The notes: a model not told the origin generated them from the sequence alone. A stretch of 64,000 nt of DNA from Parabacteroides gordonii MS-1 = DSM 23371 (GCF_000969825.1 NZ_KQ033919.1:3794749-3858748), one strand, 5' to 3'; shown: positions 45,901 through 54,601, counted from the first letter of the stretch. A program made the numbers and translations.

Positions 45901-46449
45901 ACTAAAGACGGCGTTCTTGATCCTCGCGACCTGTACAATGAAGCTATCTTCGAAAAGAAACCGGTAGATGGTTTACATAAGAACTATGCATTCTCTCTGC
46001 GTTACACAGACGATGATCATAAAGACTTCTTACTGGAATCTAACCTGGACGGTGTATCTCACGTTGCTTCCTTCAAGGGTGCATGGGTGAAAATCCACAA
46101 CGGTGTTCCTGTATTGGCTGAATATACTGTAGATAACGGTAATCATGCAGATGACGACCAGAAGATGCAGGAATTGATCAACCAGGCTCAGATCTTCAAT
46201 CTGGAAGATACTGAAGACTTCGCAACATCTAACGAAGGTGTTTCTACATCAACAGTTAGCGTAATTGCAGGTGAAGGTAAGATCACTATCCAGAATGCAG
46301 CTGGTAAGACAGTAACTGTAAGCAACATCCTTGGTCAGACAGTAACAGTTCAGACTCTGAACTCAGACAACGTAACATTCTCTGCTCCTGCAGGTATCGT
46401 AGTTGTTGCTGTTGACGGTGAAAGCGCAGTTAAAGCTATCGTTAAGTAA
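42988..46449 (+). CDS. Large secreted protein with DUF6383-like C-terminal domain, candidate surface-layer protein
   Basis: A 1153-residue exported protein. The signal peptide covers residues 1-23 (cleavage near AFAQ). The body is a long beta-rich region without recognised enzyme motifs. The last 70 residues (ITIQNAAGKTVTVSNILGQ, then VTFSAPAGIVVVAVDGE) fit DUF6383 and look like a type IX secretion sorting tail. At least four DSV/DSL sequences match the Bacteroidetes O-glycosylation motif. Codon bias resembles groL, the leader is long, and a strong terminator follows, all suggesting an abundant protein. Surface-layer identity is inferred by analogy with the glycosylated, tail-bearing S-layer proteins of Tannerella. 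The ATG at 42988 is preferred to a TTG two codons earlier. Confidence 0.8.
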   Translation: MNKKFSTLLVGALLTTSLGAFAQGTTAVHTNKNEIGHGITLRPTATASAAVGSDITRFDADKLYQLTDADGKVLIQTRNYTTGELNMKLVEVADAPINASLWSVKVNDDNASGISFTLINKETNLELVYSHVNATLFDVATKTSDQDLPTSILEGCLTDWTWYTTDNQGNTPFAYKPVYSYFANRDSVVVLQKNDNNEIIAAKYSHDIAQTHVQAITDAVQLKPVLAGGIILTADDLNRMVDIQYDGTFGIVSAVTPNTASPLLTEKFTAVELNATDFPVVSTATATEAVRDQLGLSDTPGADALVAEEFVYLKNAKGEVLSVGTEFYSSLSKELPLVLLEDAPTRVAIPDGTNLTAGTWEARSLFRFTYYPSNDSLFIEPMNALPKNPASSLWQNPDFAFNSVYNDLTKLHTSAAATPGAGLHTAENGQVAVRIAYLTEGKAVITAKNTETDGGIELPGSLQTKFTFKDRKFDYLTRAKVDQGLYFIKDVATGKNVVDNFIGRLMLDAATTAQDYNDMPATMWVVKTTGCGDVPTVAVYNREYADEVFEGQLYTDATGTYFINKNYDSFRQKELLNEDTYTFTAVEDNEAKTSVRHGYKYLNSDDLLYTKYYLNYNLFANQELYLNVTEDKSFAPTPGQATTYELIEAKDVPVEDEEAIDVPFGYGAEIGLPQLARTAYVLKVSDKNLIDNDKVYVYLVSPQGKTPYYKAMTKAQAEDNAADNPKLGVFYLKADQVKGDEICYVLVDINSGAVLETSNGWMQAHCEDGVGEMSYLPLNNVATERASAFAVIKDDRPLYMDLGEIGKNINIFRARGTGSEFLFEDSNNQSNAPQVVKDFGYLGMTAEKIQPVGKESTKALYADYVLSSSDRMPQYLFVVRPDSVKDGKWCNTHGYNPNCEHEVDYNGYLAGSFLINLTDSVKSSTNMLNNPDVYKWQSYTRLGFVEGVHQVDADGEFLYILKDGKKLADLRTKDGVLDPRDLYNEAIFEKKPVDGLHKNYAFSLRYTDDDHKDFLLESNLDGVSHVASFKGAWVKIHNGVPVLAEYTVDNGNHADDDQKMQELINQAQIFNLEDTEDFATSNEGVSTSTVSVIAGEGKITIQNAAGKTVTVSNILGQTVTVQTLNSDNVTFSAPAGIVVVAVDGESAVKAIVK

Positions 46450-46495
46450 ATAAGACACTCCTGGTAAACCGTAAGGTTGACAGGTAACATACTAC

Positions 46496-46528
46496 AAAGC
46501 CCCGCTGGTTATCCGGCGGGGCTTTTTG
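46496..46528 (+). terminator. Terminator after the DUF6383-type gene
   Basis: AAAGCCCCGC and GCGGGGCTTTTT form a GC-rich stem followed by five T; a textbook intrinsic terminator. Confidence 0.93.
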
Positions 46529-46634
46529 CGTCTTATAGAAAAATCAGAACATAGTACAACTCAATCGGAATAATATGACTTGCCGGAATCGTGAAAGATT
46601 ACTTCTTTTGTCAATTAAAACAATCTTTGCAGTT

Positions 46635-49600
46635 ATGGGAAAAAGAATACTCTCGCTTGGTTGTCTGTGTTGCTTGATAATTACTTCATGTACAGTACCG
46701 GAAAAGGGACAACAGGTATGGAATATTGGTGTGGCTGACAGTTCGGCTGTCGAGCTGGCTCTGGGACCTGATCGATATAAAGAATTTCTGGCGAATGACT
46801 TTGGCTTTGAAGACCGATATTATCTGGTAGGGAGAAGTGATGCCAAAGAATCGTTCCCTTATGTTTTGCCGGGGCCTGCCGACCAATGGGGAGGAACCTG
46901 GTCTACTGCCGGTTTGCGGACGCATGAGTCTAATATTCTCTTTGGTCTGGATAAACTTCCGGCAAAGGGAGAATGGAATTTGGTAATCGACCTCGCTGAT
47001 AACTCTCCGCATCTTCCCCCTTTATTAAAAATAACAATCAACAATTGTCAGGAAGAAAAAATACAACTAGCTGCCGGAGGAAGCGATACTTCTATTACAG
47101 GAGATATGAGTCAGGGGAAACCTGTCCGTCTGATTGTTCCTGTAAAGAGAGAGTCTTTGCGAAAAGGAGGGAACTGCATTACGCTTTCCGTACTTGAAGG
47201 ATCGTGGCTTTTATTTGATCATATAGCATTGGAAGGGCCGGGAAATGTCCGGACAACAGTTCCGGAAAAGGCATTTGTCCGTTCCGTAGAAGCCGCAAAT
47301 TATGAAATAGAAACAGATGGAAATAAGATACAACCTCTGCTTGTCGATGTAGAACATCTGGAAGGGCAACCGCTTTTATCTGTCAGACTGGATGGAAAGG
47401 AAATCCTGTCTACCCGGCTGGATACGGCACGCTATTGCCTTGAAGCTCCGATGCCGTCTGTTACCCGAGAGGTGACAAGTTCTTATGAGGTTCGTGCAGA
47501 TGGTAAAGTCCTTCAGAAAGGAGAGATACAACGCCGGCAACAACCACTTCAAACATTCGCACAATATGTTGATACAAGAATCGGTACGGCTCATTCCCGC
47601 TGGATGATTGCTCCCGGCCCCTGGATGCCTTTCGGTATGGTTAAACTAAGTCCGGATAACCAGAATGCCGGATGGCAGGCCGGTTATCAGCCCACTTTTG
47701 AAAGTGTAGGTTGTTTTAGCCATATCCATGAATGGACAATGGGGGGTTTAGGAATGATGCCGACAAATGGTTCTTTGAATACCGTCGTTGGAGATGAATC
47801 AGATCCGGACTCGGGCTATCGCTCCCGGATCGATAAGTTGAGTGAAGAAGCCCCTCTGGGATATTACAAAGTCGATCTTACTGATTATGGCATCCGTGCA
47901 GAACTGACAGCGACTACCCATTGTGGTTTCCAGCGATATACTTTTCCTTCGGATAAAGACAGTGCCCGCGTTCTGGTAGATTTACATATACCTGCCGAAT
48001 ACGATTATCAATTAAAAGATATTGAAATTAAAAAAGTCAGTGATACCCGTATCGAGGGATTTAGTCATCAATTGTCTAAGAATGTATGGAGTTCGGATGC
48101 AGACCAGGAATATACCATACATTTTGTAATAGAATTTGATCAACCGATCTTGTCGATGGGCGGATGGGTGAATGAAAAGCGGCAGATAACCGATTGTTTG
48201 ACTGCCCGTGATATAAAAGATGCCGGAGCCTGGTTGCAGTTTGATGCCCGGAAGTCGCCTGTAGTACAGGCTCGTTCCGGCATTTCTCTGGTTAGTGTTG
48301 CCAATGCAGCGGATAACCTGGAAAAAGAAATCAGCACTCCTTTTGGCTGGCAGTTTGATCAGGTACGTGCTAACCAACAGAATGTGTGGAATGATTTATT
48401 CAACCGGCTACAGATAACGACTGATAACCGATTGGAAAAAGTCCGTTTCTATACGAATATGTACAGAGCTTTGTGCAGCCGCAATATATGGAGTGATGTA
48501 AATGGAGAATGGGTGTCTGCCGATGAAAAAGTGCGTCGTTTTACTGATCCGGATGATGTAGCATTGGGTTGCGATGCTTTCTGGAATACGTTTTGGAATC
48601 TGAATCAGTTCTGGAATCTGGTCACTCCGGAGTGGAGCAATCGCTGGGTGAAGTCACAACTGGGAATGTATGATGCAAACGGTTGGCTGGCAAAAGGCCC
48701 GGCAGGTATGGAATATATTCCAGTGATGGTAGCGGAACATGAAATTCCCCTGATCGTTAGTGCCTGGCAAATGGGTATTCGTGGTTTCGACGGAGAAAAG
48801 GCCTTTGAAGCTGTAAAGAAGATGCAGACAACTCCAAGTCAAAAGGTTTGTGGTGGTTATGCCGGAAATCGAGACTTGATCCCTTATCTGAAACATAAAT
48901 ATGTTCCGACCGATCAGGGACGTTTCTCCAACACGCTCGAATATGCTTATGATGATTGGACGGTCTCCCAATTAGCAAAATCACTGAATAAGGAAGAGGA
49001 TTATAAATACTTTACAGAACGGGGGACATGGTGGAGAAATGCAATTAATCCGGAGACCGGATACGCCCAGATGCGCAGTAGCGATGGCAGTTGGTCTAAA
49101 GATTTTGACCCGTTCCATTCGGGAGCCAACCATCATTATGTGGAAGGAAACGCCTGGCAGCTTACTTATTTTGTTCCGCAAGATGTTCCGGCATTGGCAG
49201 AAGTCATCGGAAAAGATCGTTTTGTTGAACGTTTGCAATGGGGATTTGAAGCGAGTGAACCCTGGAGATATAATGCCCCGAACGATCAGTACTGGGATTA
49301 TCCGGTGGTTCAGGGTAATCAACAATCCATGCACTTTGCATTTTTATTTAACTGGGTTGGCAAACCCTGGTTGACTCAGCGGTGGAGCCGTTCTATCATA
49401 GAACGTTATTATGGTACAGGTATGGCTAATGCCTATCTGGGCGATGAAGATCAGGGACAGATGAGTGGTTGGTTGATAATGGCCTCCCTGGGTCTCTTTC
49501 AAACAGACGGAGGTTGCAGCACCGAGCCTGTTTATGAAATAGCAAGCCCCTTGTATGAAAAAGTTGTAATCGATTTGGGAGAACGCTTCGGTAGAGGTAA

Positions 49601-49775
49601 AACATTTACGATTGAAGCCCGTAATGCTTCCCGTAGTAATAAATATGTACAAAGCGCTCTCCTGAATGGTAAACCTTTGCAGTCTTTTAGTTTTCCGGCT
49701 TCAGAATTACTGAAAGGAGGCTCGCTTGTTTTTGAAATGTCATCGGAGCCCAATTACTCATGGGGGATAAAATAA
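46635..49775 (+). CDS. GH92 alpha-mannosidase with N-terminal beta-sandwich module, lipoprotein
   Basis: A 1046-residue exo-alpha-mannosidase of family GH92, calcium-dependent enzymes that trim N-glycans or yeast mannan. The lipoprotein signal ends LIITSC (Cys at about 20). Residues about 25-200 form an extra beta-sandwich like the lyase-associated domain of PL4 proteins (VWNIGVADSSAVELALG, YVLPGPADQWGGTW). The GH92 domains start with FAQYVDTRIGTAHS. The probable acid Glu837 is in VEGNAWQ and the base pair Asp937/Asp939 in YLGDEDQGQMSGW. An in-frame ATG at 46575 would spoil the lipoprotein signal. It has no SusCD partner. Confidence 0.92.
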   Translation: MGKRILSLGCLCCLIITSCTVPEKGQQVWNIGVADSSAVELALGPDRYKEFLANDFGFEDRYYLVGRSDAKESFPYVLPGPADQWGGTWSTAGLRTHESNILFGLDKLPAKGEWNLVIDLADNSPHLPPLLKITINNCQEEKIQLAAGGSDTSITGDMSQGKPVRLIVPVKRESLRKGGNCITLSVLEGSWLLFDHIALEGPGNVRTTVPEKAFVRSVEAANYEIETDGNKIQPLLVDVEHLEGQPLLSVRLDGKEILSTRLDTARYCLEAPMPSVTREVTSSYEVRADGKVLQKGEIQRRQQPLQTFAQYVDTRIGTAHSRWMIAPGPWMPFGMVKLSPDNQNAGWQAGYQPTFESVGCFSHIHEWTMGGLGMMPTNGSLNTVVGDESDPDSGYRSRIDKLSEEAPLGYYKVDLTDYGIRAELTATTHCGFQRYTFPSDKDSARVLVDLHIPAEYDYQLKDIEIKKVSDTRIEGFSHQLSKNVWSSDADQEYTIHFVIEFDQPILSMGGWVNEKRQITDCLTARDIKDAGAWLQFDARKSPVVQARSGISLVSVANAADNLEKEISTPFGWQFDQVRANQQNVWNDLFNRLQITTDNRLEKVRFYTNMYRALCSRNIWSDVNGEWVSADEKVRRFTDPDDVALGCDAFWNTFWNLNQFWNLVTPEWSNRWVKSQLGMYDANGWLAKGPAGMEYIPVMVAEHEIPLIVSAWQMGIRGFDGEKAFEAVKKMQTTPSQKVCGGYAGNRDLIPYLKHKYVPTDQGRFSNTLEYAYDDWTVSQLAKSLNKEEDYKYFTERGTWWRNAINPETGYAQMRSSDGSWSKDFDPFHSGANHHYVEGNAWQLTYFVPQDVPALAEVIGKDRFVERLQWGFEASEPWRYNAPNDQYWDYPVVQGNQQSMHFAFLFNWVGKPWLTQRWSRSIIERYYGTGMANAYLGDEDQGQMSGWLIMASLGLFQTDGGCSTEPVYEIASPLYEKVVIDLGERFGRGKTFTIEARNASRSNKYVQSALLNGKPLQSFSFPASELLKGGSLVFEMSSEPNYSWGIK

Positions 49776-49825
49776 ATAATATTGAAAAATAAAGAGTGAA
49801 TATTTTGTAGAATAAAAAAAAACAC

Positions 49826-49833
49826 TACCTTTG
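49826..49833 (+). promoter_or_regulatory. -7 box of tRNA-Leu
   Basis: TACCTTTG matches TAnnTTTG, 43 bp before the mature tRNA 5' end. Confidence 0.6.
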
Positions 49834-49875
49834 CACCGCAATCACGAGAGATTGCTTACCTGAAAATAATGAATT

Positions 49876-49957
49876 GCCCAGGTGGCGGAATTGGTAGACG
49901 CGCACGTTTCAGGTGCGTGTGTCGCGAGGCGTGCAGGTTCGAGTCCTGTTCTGGGCA
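49876..49957 (+). tRNA. tRNA-Leu (anticodon CAG)
   Basis: The acceptor stem GCCCAGG pairs with TCTGGGC, with discriminator A at 49957. The D-arm is GTGGCGGAATTGGTAGACGC, the anticodon stem CACGT/GCGTG holds loop TTCAGGT with anticodon CAG, a long variable arm follows, and the T-arm contains GGTTCGAGTCC. This is a class II tRNA reading CUG codons. The CCA end is not encoded. Confidence 0.96.
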
Positions 49958-49964
49958 CTTCTGA

Positions 49965-49998
49965 AAAGCGGACAACTGTAAAGTTGCCCGCTTTTTTT
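49965..49998 (+). terminator. Terminator after tRNA-Leu
   Basis: AAAGCGG-CAACT pairs with AGTTG-CCGCTTT with one bulged base on each side, then a run of T. Confidence 0.9.
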
Positions 49999-50038
49999 AT
50001 ATCCGTTTTTTTTATATATTTACGCCAAAATAGAGAGG

Positions 50039-50590
50039 ATGCAGCAGTATACAGAAGATGAATTAGTAGAACAGCTACGGGATCCGGCCAGGCAAAGGGA
50101 TGCTTTTGCCCGGGTGGTGAATCTTTATGGGGAAAAGTTGTACTGGCAGATACGGAAGATGGTGTTGAGTCATGATGACGCCAACGATCTTTTGCAGAAT
50201 ACATTTCTGAAGGCCTGGACGAATATAGACTATTTCCGGGGCGAGGCAAAGTTATCTACCTGGCTATATAAAATTGCAATCAATGAATGTATTACTTTTC
50301 TGAACCGTCAGCGGAATATGAATAATGTGTCGATCGACGATACGGATGTCTTTTTGCTGGAACGGCTGAAAGGAGACGAATACTTTGATGGTGATGAAGC
50401 ACAGCTGAAGTTGCAGAATGCAATTCTTACTTTGCCGGAGAAACAACGTTTAGTGTTTACCATGAAATACTTTGACGAGATGAAGTATGAAGATATGTCG
50501 GATATTCTGGGTACTTCGGTTGGTGCCCTGAAAGCCTCTTATCACCATGCTGTAAAAAAAGTCGAGGAGTTTTTAACAAAAGACATTTAA
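50039..50590 (+). CDS. ECF-type RNA polymerase sigma factor
   Basis: A 183-residue extracytoplasmic-function sigma factor. Region 2 is visible as DDANDLLQNTFLKAWTNIDYF and LSTWLYKIAINE. Region 4 is LPEKQRLVFTMKYFDEMKYEDMS with the recognition helix SVGALKASYHHAVKK. The ATG at 50039 has a GAGAGG ribosome-site-like sequence. The next two genes on the same strand encode a small membrane protein and an exported Spy-like protein, so the three likely form an envelope-stress type operon. The target promoters are unknown. Confidence 0.92.
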   Translation: MQQYTEDELVEQLRDPARQRDAFARVVNLYGEKLYWQIRKMVLSHDDANDLLQNTFLKAWTNIDYFRGEAKLSTWLYKIAINECITFLNRQRNMNNVSIDDTDVFLLERLKGDEYFDGDEAQLKLQNAILTLPEKQRLVFTMKYFDEMKYEDMSDILGTSVGALKASYHHAVKKVEEFLTKDI

Positions 50591-50636
50591 ACCTTTTGGA
50601 CGGAAGCTCGTCAAAGGTGTATTAAAACGCAGGAGT

Positions 50637-51023
50637 ATGGAAAAAGAACAAAACAATCTGGATCGTTTTAAAGGAAAAAATCCTTTTACCGTGCCCGACG
50701 GGTACATGGAGGATTTGACGGCTAATATAATGAGCCAGCTGCCTGAGAAACCGCAAGTAGAGGCGAAAAAGATCTCTATGATGGATCGTATGCGTCCGTG
50801 GTTGTATATGGCTGCTGTATTTGCCGGGCTGGGGCTGTTCTTTAAAGCAATTGTAGGCATCGACGGTGAGCAAAGTAAAACAGATACATTATTAGTGCAG
50901 TCTAACGATGCATCTGCAACAATATCTGCTATACAGGAAGCTGAAAATGAGGAATACCTGGAGTATCTGGAAGCACAGTACACGGATTATCTTTTAGCAG
51001 AAGAATTGGGTAATTATGAATAA
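50637..51023 (+). CDS. Small single-pass membrane protein, candidate anti-sigma factor
   Basis: A 128-residue protein: a soluble N-terminal segment with FKGKNPFTVPDGYMEDLTANIM, a single membrane helix at residues about 56-70 (PWLYMAAVFAGLGLFF), and an acidic C-terminal part on the other side. The PDGYFE-like motif is common in proteins encoded just after ECF sigma genes in Bacteroidales. It starts 46 bp after the sigma gene. A role in holding the sigma factor at the membrane is likely but not shown; it lacks a recognisable zinc anti-sigma motif. Confidence 0.7.
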   Translation: MEKEQNNLDRFKGKNPFTVPDGYMEDLTANIMSQLPEKPQVEAKKISMMDRMRPWLYMAAVFAGLGLFFKAIVGIDGEQSKTDTLLVQSNDASATISAIQEAENEEYLEYLEAQYTDYLLAEELGNYE

Positions 51024-51071
51024 TTTGACGAAAAAAAGAAGTTATTAGCATATTTTTGTAATAATACTTGT

Positions 51072-51542
51072 ATGAATAAAATATTTTTTATTACATTTGT
51101 GGCGATTTCAGTATTGTTCTCTTCGAAAGTGTTGGCGCAGGGAGATAAAGAACATCGACATTTTGACAAAGAAGCCTATCAGGCAAAGAGAAGTGCTTTT
51201 ATTACAGCTGAAGTAGGTCTTACACCGGAAGAAGCAGCAGCTTTTATTCCGTTATGTAACGAATTGCAACAGAAGATGTTTGAAGTCGGTCGTGAATGCC
51301 GTAAACTGACGAAAGAAATGAGGCATAAGAAGTCTCCGACAGAGTCCGATTATTCAAAGGTTAACGATGAATGTCTCGGAGTAAAGTTGAAAGAGGCTGC
51401 TCTGGAAAAAGAATATTACGAGAAATTCAAAAAGATATTATCGCCTGAGAAACTTTATAAATACCGGCGGGCAGAATATAAGTTTGCACGGAGTTTTATG
51501 AAAGGGCCGGACGATAAGAAAGATGAAAACAAGAAAAAATAA
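51072..51542 (+). CDS. Exported Spy/CpxP-like helical protein
   Basis: A 156-residue periplasmic protein with a signal peptide over residues 1-22 (cleavage near VLAQ) and a charged all-helical body. VGLTPEEAAAFIPLCNELQQK and LSPEKLYKYRRAE resemble the LTxxQ-type repeats of the Spy/CpxP family, which act as periplasmic chaperones or stress sensors. It is the third gene of the sigma-factor operon, in line with an envelope-stress output. A basic and acidic low-complexity tail (DDKKDENKKK) ends it. Family assignment is by pattern only. Confidence 0.7.
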   Translation: MNKIFFITFVAISVLFSSKVLAQGDKEHRHFDKEAYQAKRSAFITAEVGLTPEEAAAFIPLCNELQQKMFEVGRECRKLTKEMRHKKSPTESDYSKVNDECLGVKLKEAALEKEYYEKFKKILSPEKLYKYRRAEYKFARSFMKGPDDKKDENKKK

Positions 51543-51599
51543 AATATTATCATTATTTGTGTTTTTTGTTTAGATTTAGTTTTGGCGTTTAAGTTAAGG

Positions 51600-51640
51600 G
51601 AGGGGTGGCGACGTGATGTCGGTTCCCCTTTTGTTTTTTA
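51600..51640 (+). terminator. Terminator between the sigma operon and mazG
   Basis: AGGGG...GAC pairs with GTC...CCCCT (51601-51629) with an internal loop, followed by a T-rich tail that overlaps the mazG stop codon. Confidence 0.7.
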
Positions 51641-52423
51641 TAACCCTTTCGATTTGGCTTCGTTCCATATCTTATCCATTTCTTCCAACGGCATATCTTT
51701 CAATGAACGTCCCTGTTTGATAGTATGATCTTCCAGGTAATTGAAACGTCGGATAAATTTCTGGTTCGTGCGTTCCAGTGCATTGTCGGGATTGATCTTA
51801 TACAGGCGGGCGGCATTGATCAGACTGAAGAATAAGTCGCCGAATTCGCCTTCCATCTTGTCGGCATCCATCTTGTCGATTTCCTCTTTCAGCTCGGTAA
51901 ATTCCTCGTGTACTTTATCCCATACCTGATCGCGCTGTTCCCAGTCGAAGCCTACGTTGCGTGCTTTGTCCTGGATGCGGTGTGCTTTGACAACAGACGG
52001 GAGAGAGGCGGGGACACCTTCCAGGACGGTTTTGTTGCCACCTTTTTCTTTTAGTTTTATTTGTTCCCAGCTTTGTTCCACCTTCTGGGGCGTATCGGCA
52101 GATGCATCGCCGAAAACGTGCGGATGGCGGAAGATAAGTTTCTGGCAGAGACTGTCGCATACATCCTTGATGTCGAATGCTTCTTTCTCTTCGCCTATTT
52201 TAGCATAGAAGACGATATGCAGGAGCAGGTCGCCCAACTCTTTTTTGATGTTATTGTTATCGTTCTTCATAATGGCGTCGCACAATTCGTAAGTTTCTTC
52301 GATCGTGTTGGTACGTAGGCTCTCATTTGTTTGTTTTCTGTCCCAGGGACATTTTACCCGGAGTTCATCCAGGATGTCGAGCAGTTGCCCGAAGGCTTCC
52401 ATTTTTTCTTGTTTCGTTGACAT
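51638..52423 (-). CDS. mazG: Nucleoside triphosphate pyrophosphohydrolase MazG
   Basis: Hydrolyses (d)NTPs to the monophosphate and PPi, cleansing the pool of aberrant nucleotides. It is 261 residues with two tandem MazG domains as in the E. coli protein. The metal-binding EETYE lies at residues 42-46 in NTIEETYELCDAI, with the second half KELGDLLLHIVFYAKI; the C-terminal repeat has EFTELKEEID and EGEFGDLFFSLINAA. It begins with MSTKQEKMEAFGQLLDILDELRVKCPWD in the usual way. It is separated from the DsbD-like gene by a terminator. Confidence 0.94.
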   Translation of the reverse strand: MSTKQEKMEAFGQLLDILDELRVKCPWDRKQTNESLRTNTIEETYELCDAIMKNDNNNIKKELGDLLLHIVFYAKIGEEKEAFDIKDVCDSLCQKLIFRHPHVFGDASADTPQKVEQSWEQIKLKEKGGNKTVLEGVPASLPSVVKAHRIQDKARNVGFDWEQRDQVWDKVHEEFTELKEEIDKMDADKMEGEFGDLFFSLINAARLYKINPDNALERTNQKFIRRFNYLEDHTIKQGRSLKDMPLEEMDKIWNEAKSKGL

Positions 52424-52462
52424 ATTATAAAGGCGGATAGACCACGCCAGGGTTTATAGTTT

Positions 52463-52491
52463 TAAAAAAGGGGTAGGCAAAACCTACCCCT
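52463..52491 (-). terminator. Terminator after the DsbD-like gene
   Basis: AGGGGTAGG (52469-52477) pairs with CCTACCCCT (52483-52491). On the minus strand a run of T follows (52463-52468). Confidence 0.9.
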
Positions 52492-52501
52492 CTATGGTGT
52501 T

Positions 52502-54577
52502 TTATTTACTTTGCTCTTTAAATGTCTTCAATCCGTTTTCAAGGAATTGTACATATTTCGATACATCTTCGTTGAAAGCATAGGATGGGCCGAGCGGTTG
52601 GCCTTCGTCGTTCAGCAGGATATAGAACGGTTGGGCGTTAGCACCGAATTTGCTTCGTTGCAGGTAGCTCCATTTGTCACCGATCGTTTTCAGCTTACGC
52701 ACTTTGCCATGTTCTTCGATCTCGATCGGATGCGGCAGTTTAGTTTTATCGTCGACCATCAGGGTGATCAGGACGTAATCTTTTTCCAGTAACTGTTTTA
52801 CTTTCGGATCTGTCCATACAGAGGCTTCCATCTTACGGCAGTTGACACAGCCGAAACCGGAGAAGTCGATCATCACCGGCTTATTTACCCGTTTGGCATA
52901 AGCCATACCGCTTTCGTAATCATCGAAAGCTGCATGTACTTCATCGTCATACAAGCTGAAATCCTGTGTGTACAAAGGAGGAGCGAAGGCACTGATCGAT
53001 TTCAGCGGTGCACCCCAAAGCCCCGGAACCATATAAACGGCAAAACCGAATGAAATGATTGCCATGAACAGGCGCGGTACAGATACATATTTCACATCGC
53101 TGTCGTGGCTGAACTTGATCTTGCCTAAGAGGTAGAAGCCCAACAGAACGAATATCACAATCCATAATACGATAAAAACTTCACGATCCAGCAAACGCCA
53201 GCCGTAAGCCAAGTCGGCAACAGAAAGGAATTTCAGTGCCAGAGCCAGTTCCAGGAAGCCTAATACAACCTTTACGGAGTTCAGCCAACCGCCTGATTTA
53301 GGCATACTTTGCAGCATATTCGGGAAGATGGCGAACAAACTGAACGGAATGGACAATGCTAATGCGAATCCGAACATTCCGATAGCCGGGCCAACTGCGT
53401 TACCCATAGATGCAGCTTGAACTAGCAATGTTCCGATGATAGGGCCGGTACAAGAGAAGGATACCAATACCAACGTAAACGACATAAAGAAGATACTCAA
53501 TATACCGGTTGTCGAGTCTGCTTTGCTATCCAGCTTAGTAGTCCATGAGGCAGGTAATACCATTTCAAATGCTCCGAAGAACGAAATAGCAAATACTACC
53601 AGTAGCAGGAAGAATATGATATTGAAGATCGCGTTCGTTGATAAGTCGTTCAGCGCACTGGCTCCGAATATGCCGGTGATCAGTAATCCCATAACCAGAT
53701 AGATAACGATAATGGAAAGACCGTAAGTCAATGCATCGCGGATGGCTTTCTTCCGGTCTTTGGTGCGTTTCAGGAAGAAGCTGACCGTCATCGGGATCAT
53801 AGGCCATACACAAGGTGTCAGCAGGGCGATCAATCCACCCAGGAACCCGGCGAAGAAGATAAACAACCAGGAGGTATCTGTGGCTGTAACAGTTGTATCA
53901 CCGAATGCTTTCAGGTTATCGATGACCGGTGTCCAGAGAGCAGCGTCGTCTGTCAGCTCATTGGCTATCTTTGCCGGGCTGGAAATTATATTATCGGTCT
54001 TTGCAACCGGATCGGGAGTCGTAAGCGTTTCTGCTTCTTGCGCCACCTGTTCGGTATCCGGTTGGATAGCCGTTACATCCTCTTTGTCGATGGCTGGGGC
54101 ATCCGACGGTAAGGTCAGTTTTGTATTCTTTGCATCGAAAGTAAAGCTTACACGATCAGGAGGTAAACAAGTTTCGTCGTTGCAGGCCATGAATTCAACT
54201 TCACCTTCAATCTTGAATTTCTTCGGATCGGTGATTTTGACTTTTTGAGTGAATGAAACCGTTCCCGGATACCAACGGAGATCCATCGCGAACAGTTCGT
54301 CATAAACTACAGTCGGTTTAACGGATGAAACCGGTTGTCCGATCAATTCGGCCCCTTTTAAAGTCTCGAATGTGAATGAAGTAGAAACGGGCCCTCCCTC
54401 AGGCAGATTCATATCGTACAAATGCCATCCCTTCTCAGAGGTAGCGGTAAACACGATTTCTTTTTCGGCAGTTTTGGAGTCCTCCAGTTTGATTTTCCAC
54501 TTGACAGGCTGATGTATCTGCGCCTGTACAGCCAGTGTTACGAACACCAGCAAAAAGATGCTAAAGAGTTTCTTCAT
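52502..54577 (-). CDS. DsbD-like thiol:disulfide interchange protein
   Basis: A 691-residue membrane protein that carries reducing power from cytoplasmic thioredoxin to the periplasm. A signal peptide (residues 1-19) is followed by an N-terminal DsbD-alpha-like domain with the Cys pair CNDETC. Next come about eight membrane segments over residues 230-490 with the DsbD-beta Pro/Cys signature (TPCVWPMIPMT and SFSCTGPIIG). The C-terminal thioredoxin domain has Cys577-V-N-Cys580. It starts 24 bp after the pseudouridine synthase gene on the same strand, so the two share a transcript. Confidence 0.93.
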   Translation of the reverse strand: MKKLFSIFLLVFVTLAVQAQIHQPVKWKIKLEDSKTAEKEIVFTATSEKGWHLYDMNLPEGGPVSTSFTFETLKGAELIGQPVSSVKPTVVYDELFAMDLRWYPGTVSFTQKVKITDPKKFKIEGEVEFMACNDETCLPPDRVSFTFDAKNTKLTLPSDAPAIDKEDVTAIQPDTEQVAQEAETLTTPDPVAKTDNIISSPAKIANELTDDAALWTPVIDNLKAFGDTTVTATDTSWLFIFFAGFLGGLIALLTPCVWPMIPMTVSFFLKRTKDRKKAIRDALTYGLSIIVIYLVMGLLITGIFGASALNDLSTNAIFNIIFFLLLVVFAISFFGAFEMVLPASWTTKLDSKADSTTGILSIFFMSFTLVLVSFSCTGPIIGTLLVQAASMGNAVGPAIGMFGFALALSIPFSLFAIFPNMLQSMPKSGGWLNSVKVVLGFLELALALKFLSVADLAYGWRLLDREVFIVLWIVIFVLLGFYLLGKIKFSHDSDVKYVSVPRLFMAIISFGFAVYMVPGLWGAPLKSISAFAPPLYTQDFSLYDDEVHAAFDDYESGMAYAKRVNKPVMIDFSGFGCVNCRKMEASVWTDPKVKQLLEKDYVLITLMVDDKTKLPHPIEIEEHGKVRKLKTIGDKWSYLQRSKFGANAQPFYILLNDEGQPLGPSYAFNEDVSKYVQFLENGLKTFKEQSK

Positions 54578-54601
54578 ACTTTGTCTATATTTCTGTCTTA
54601 G

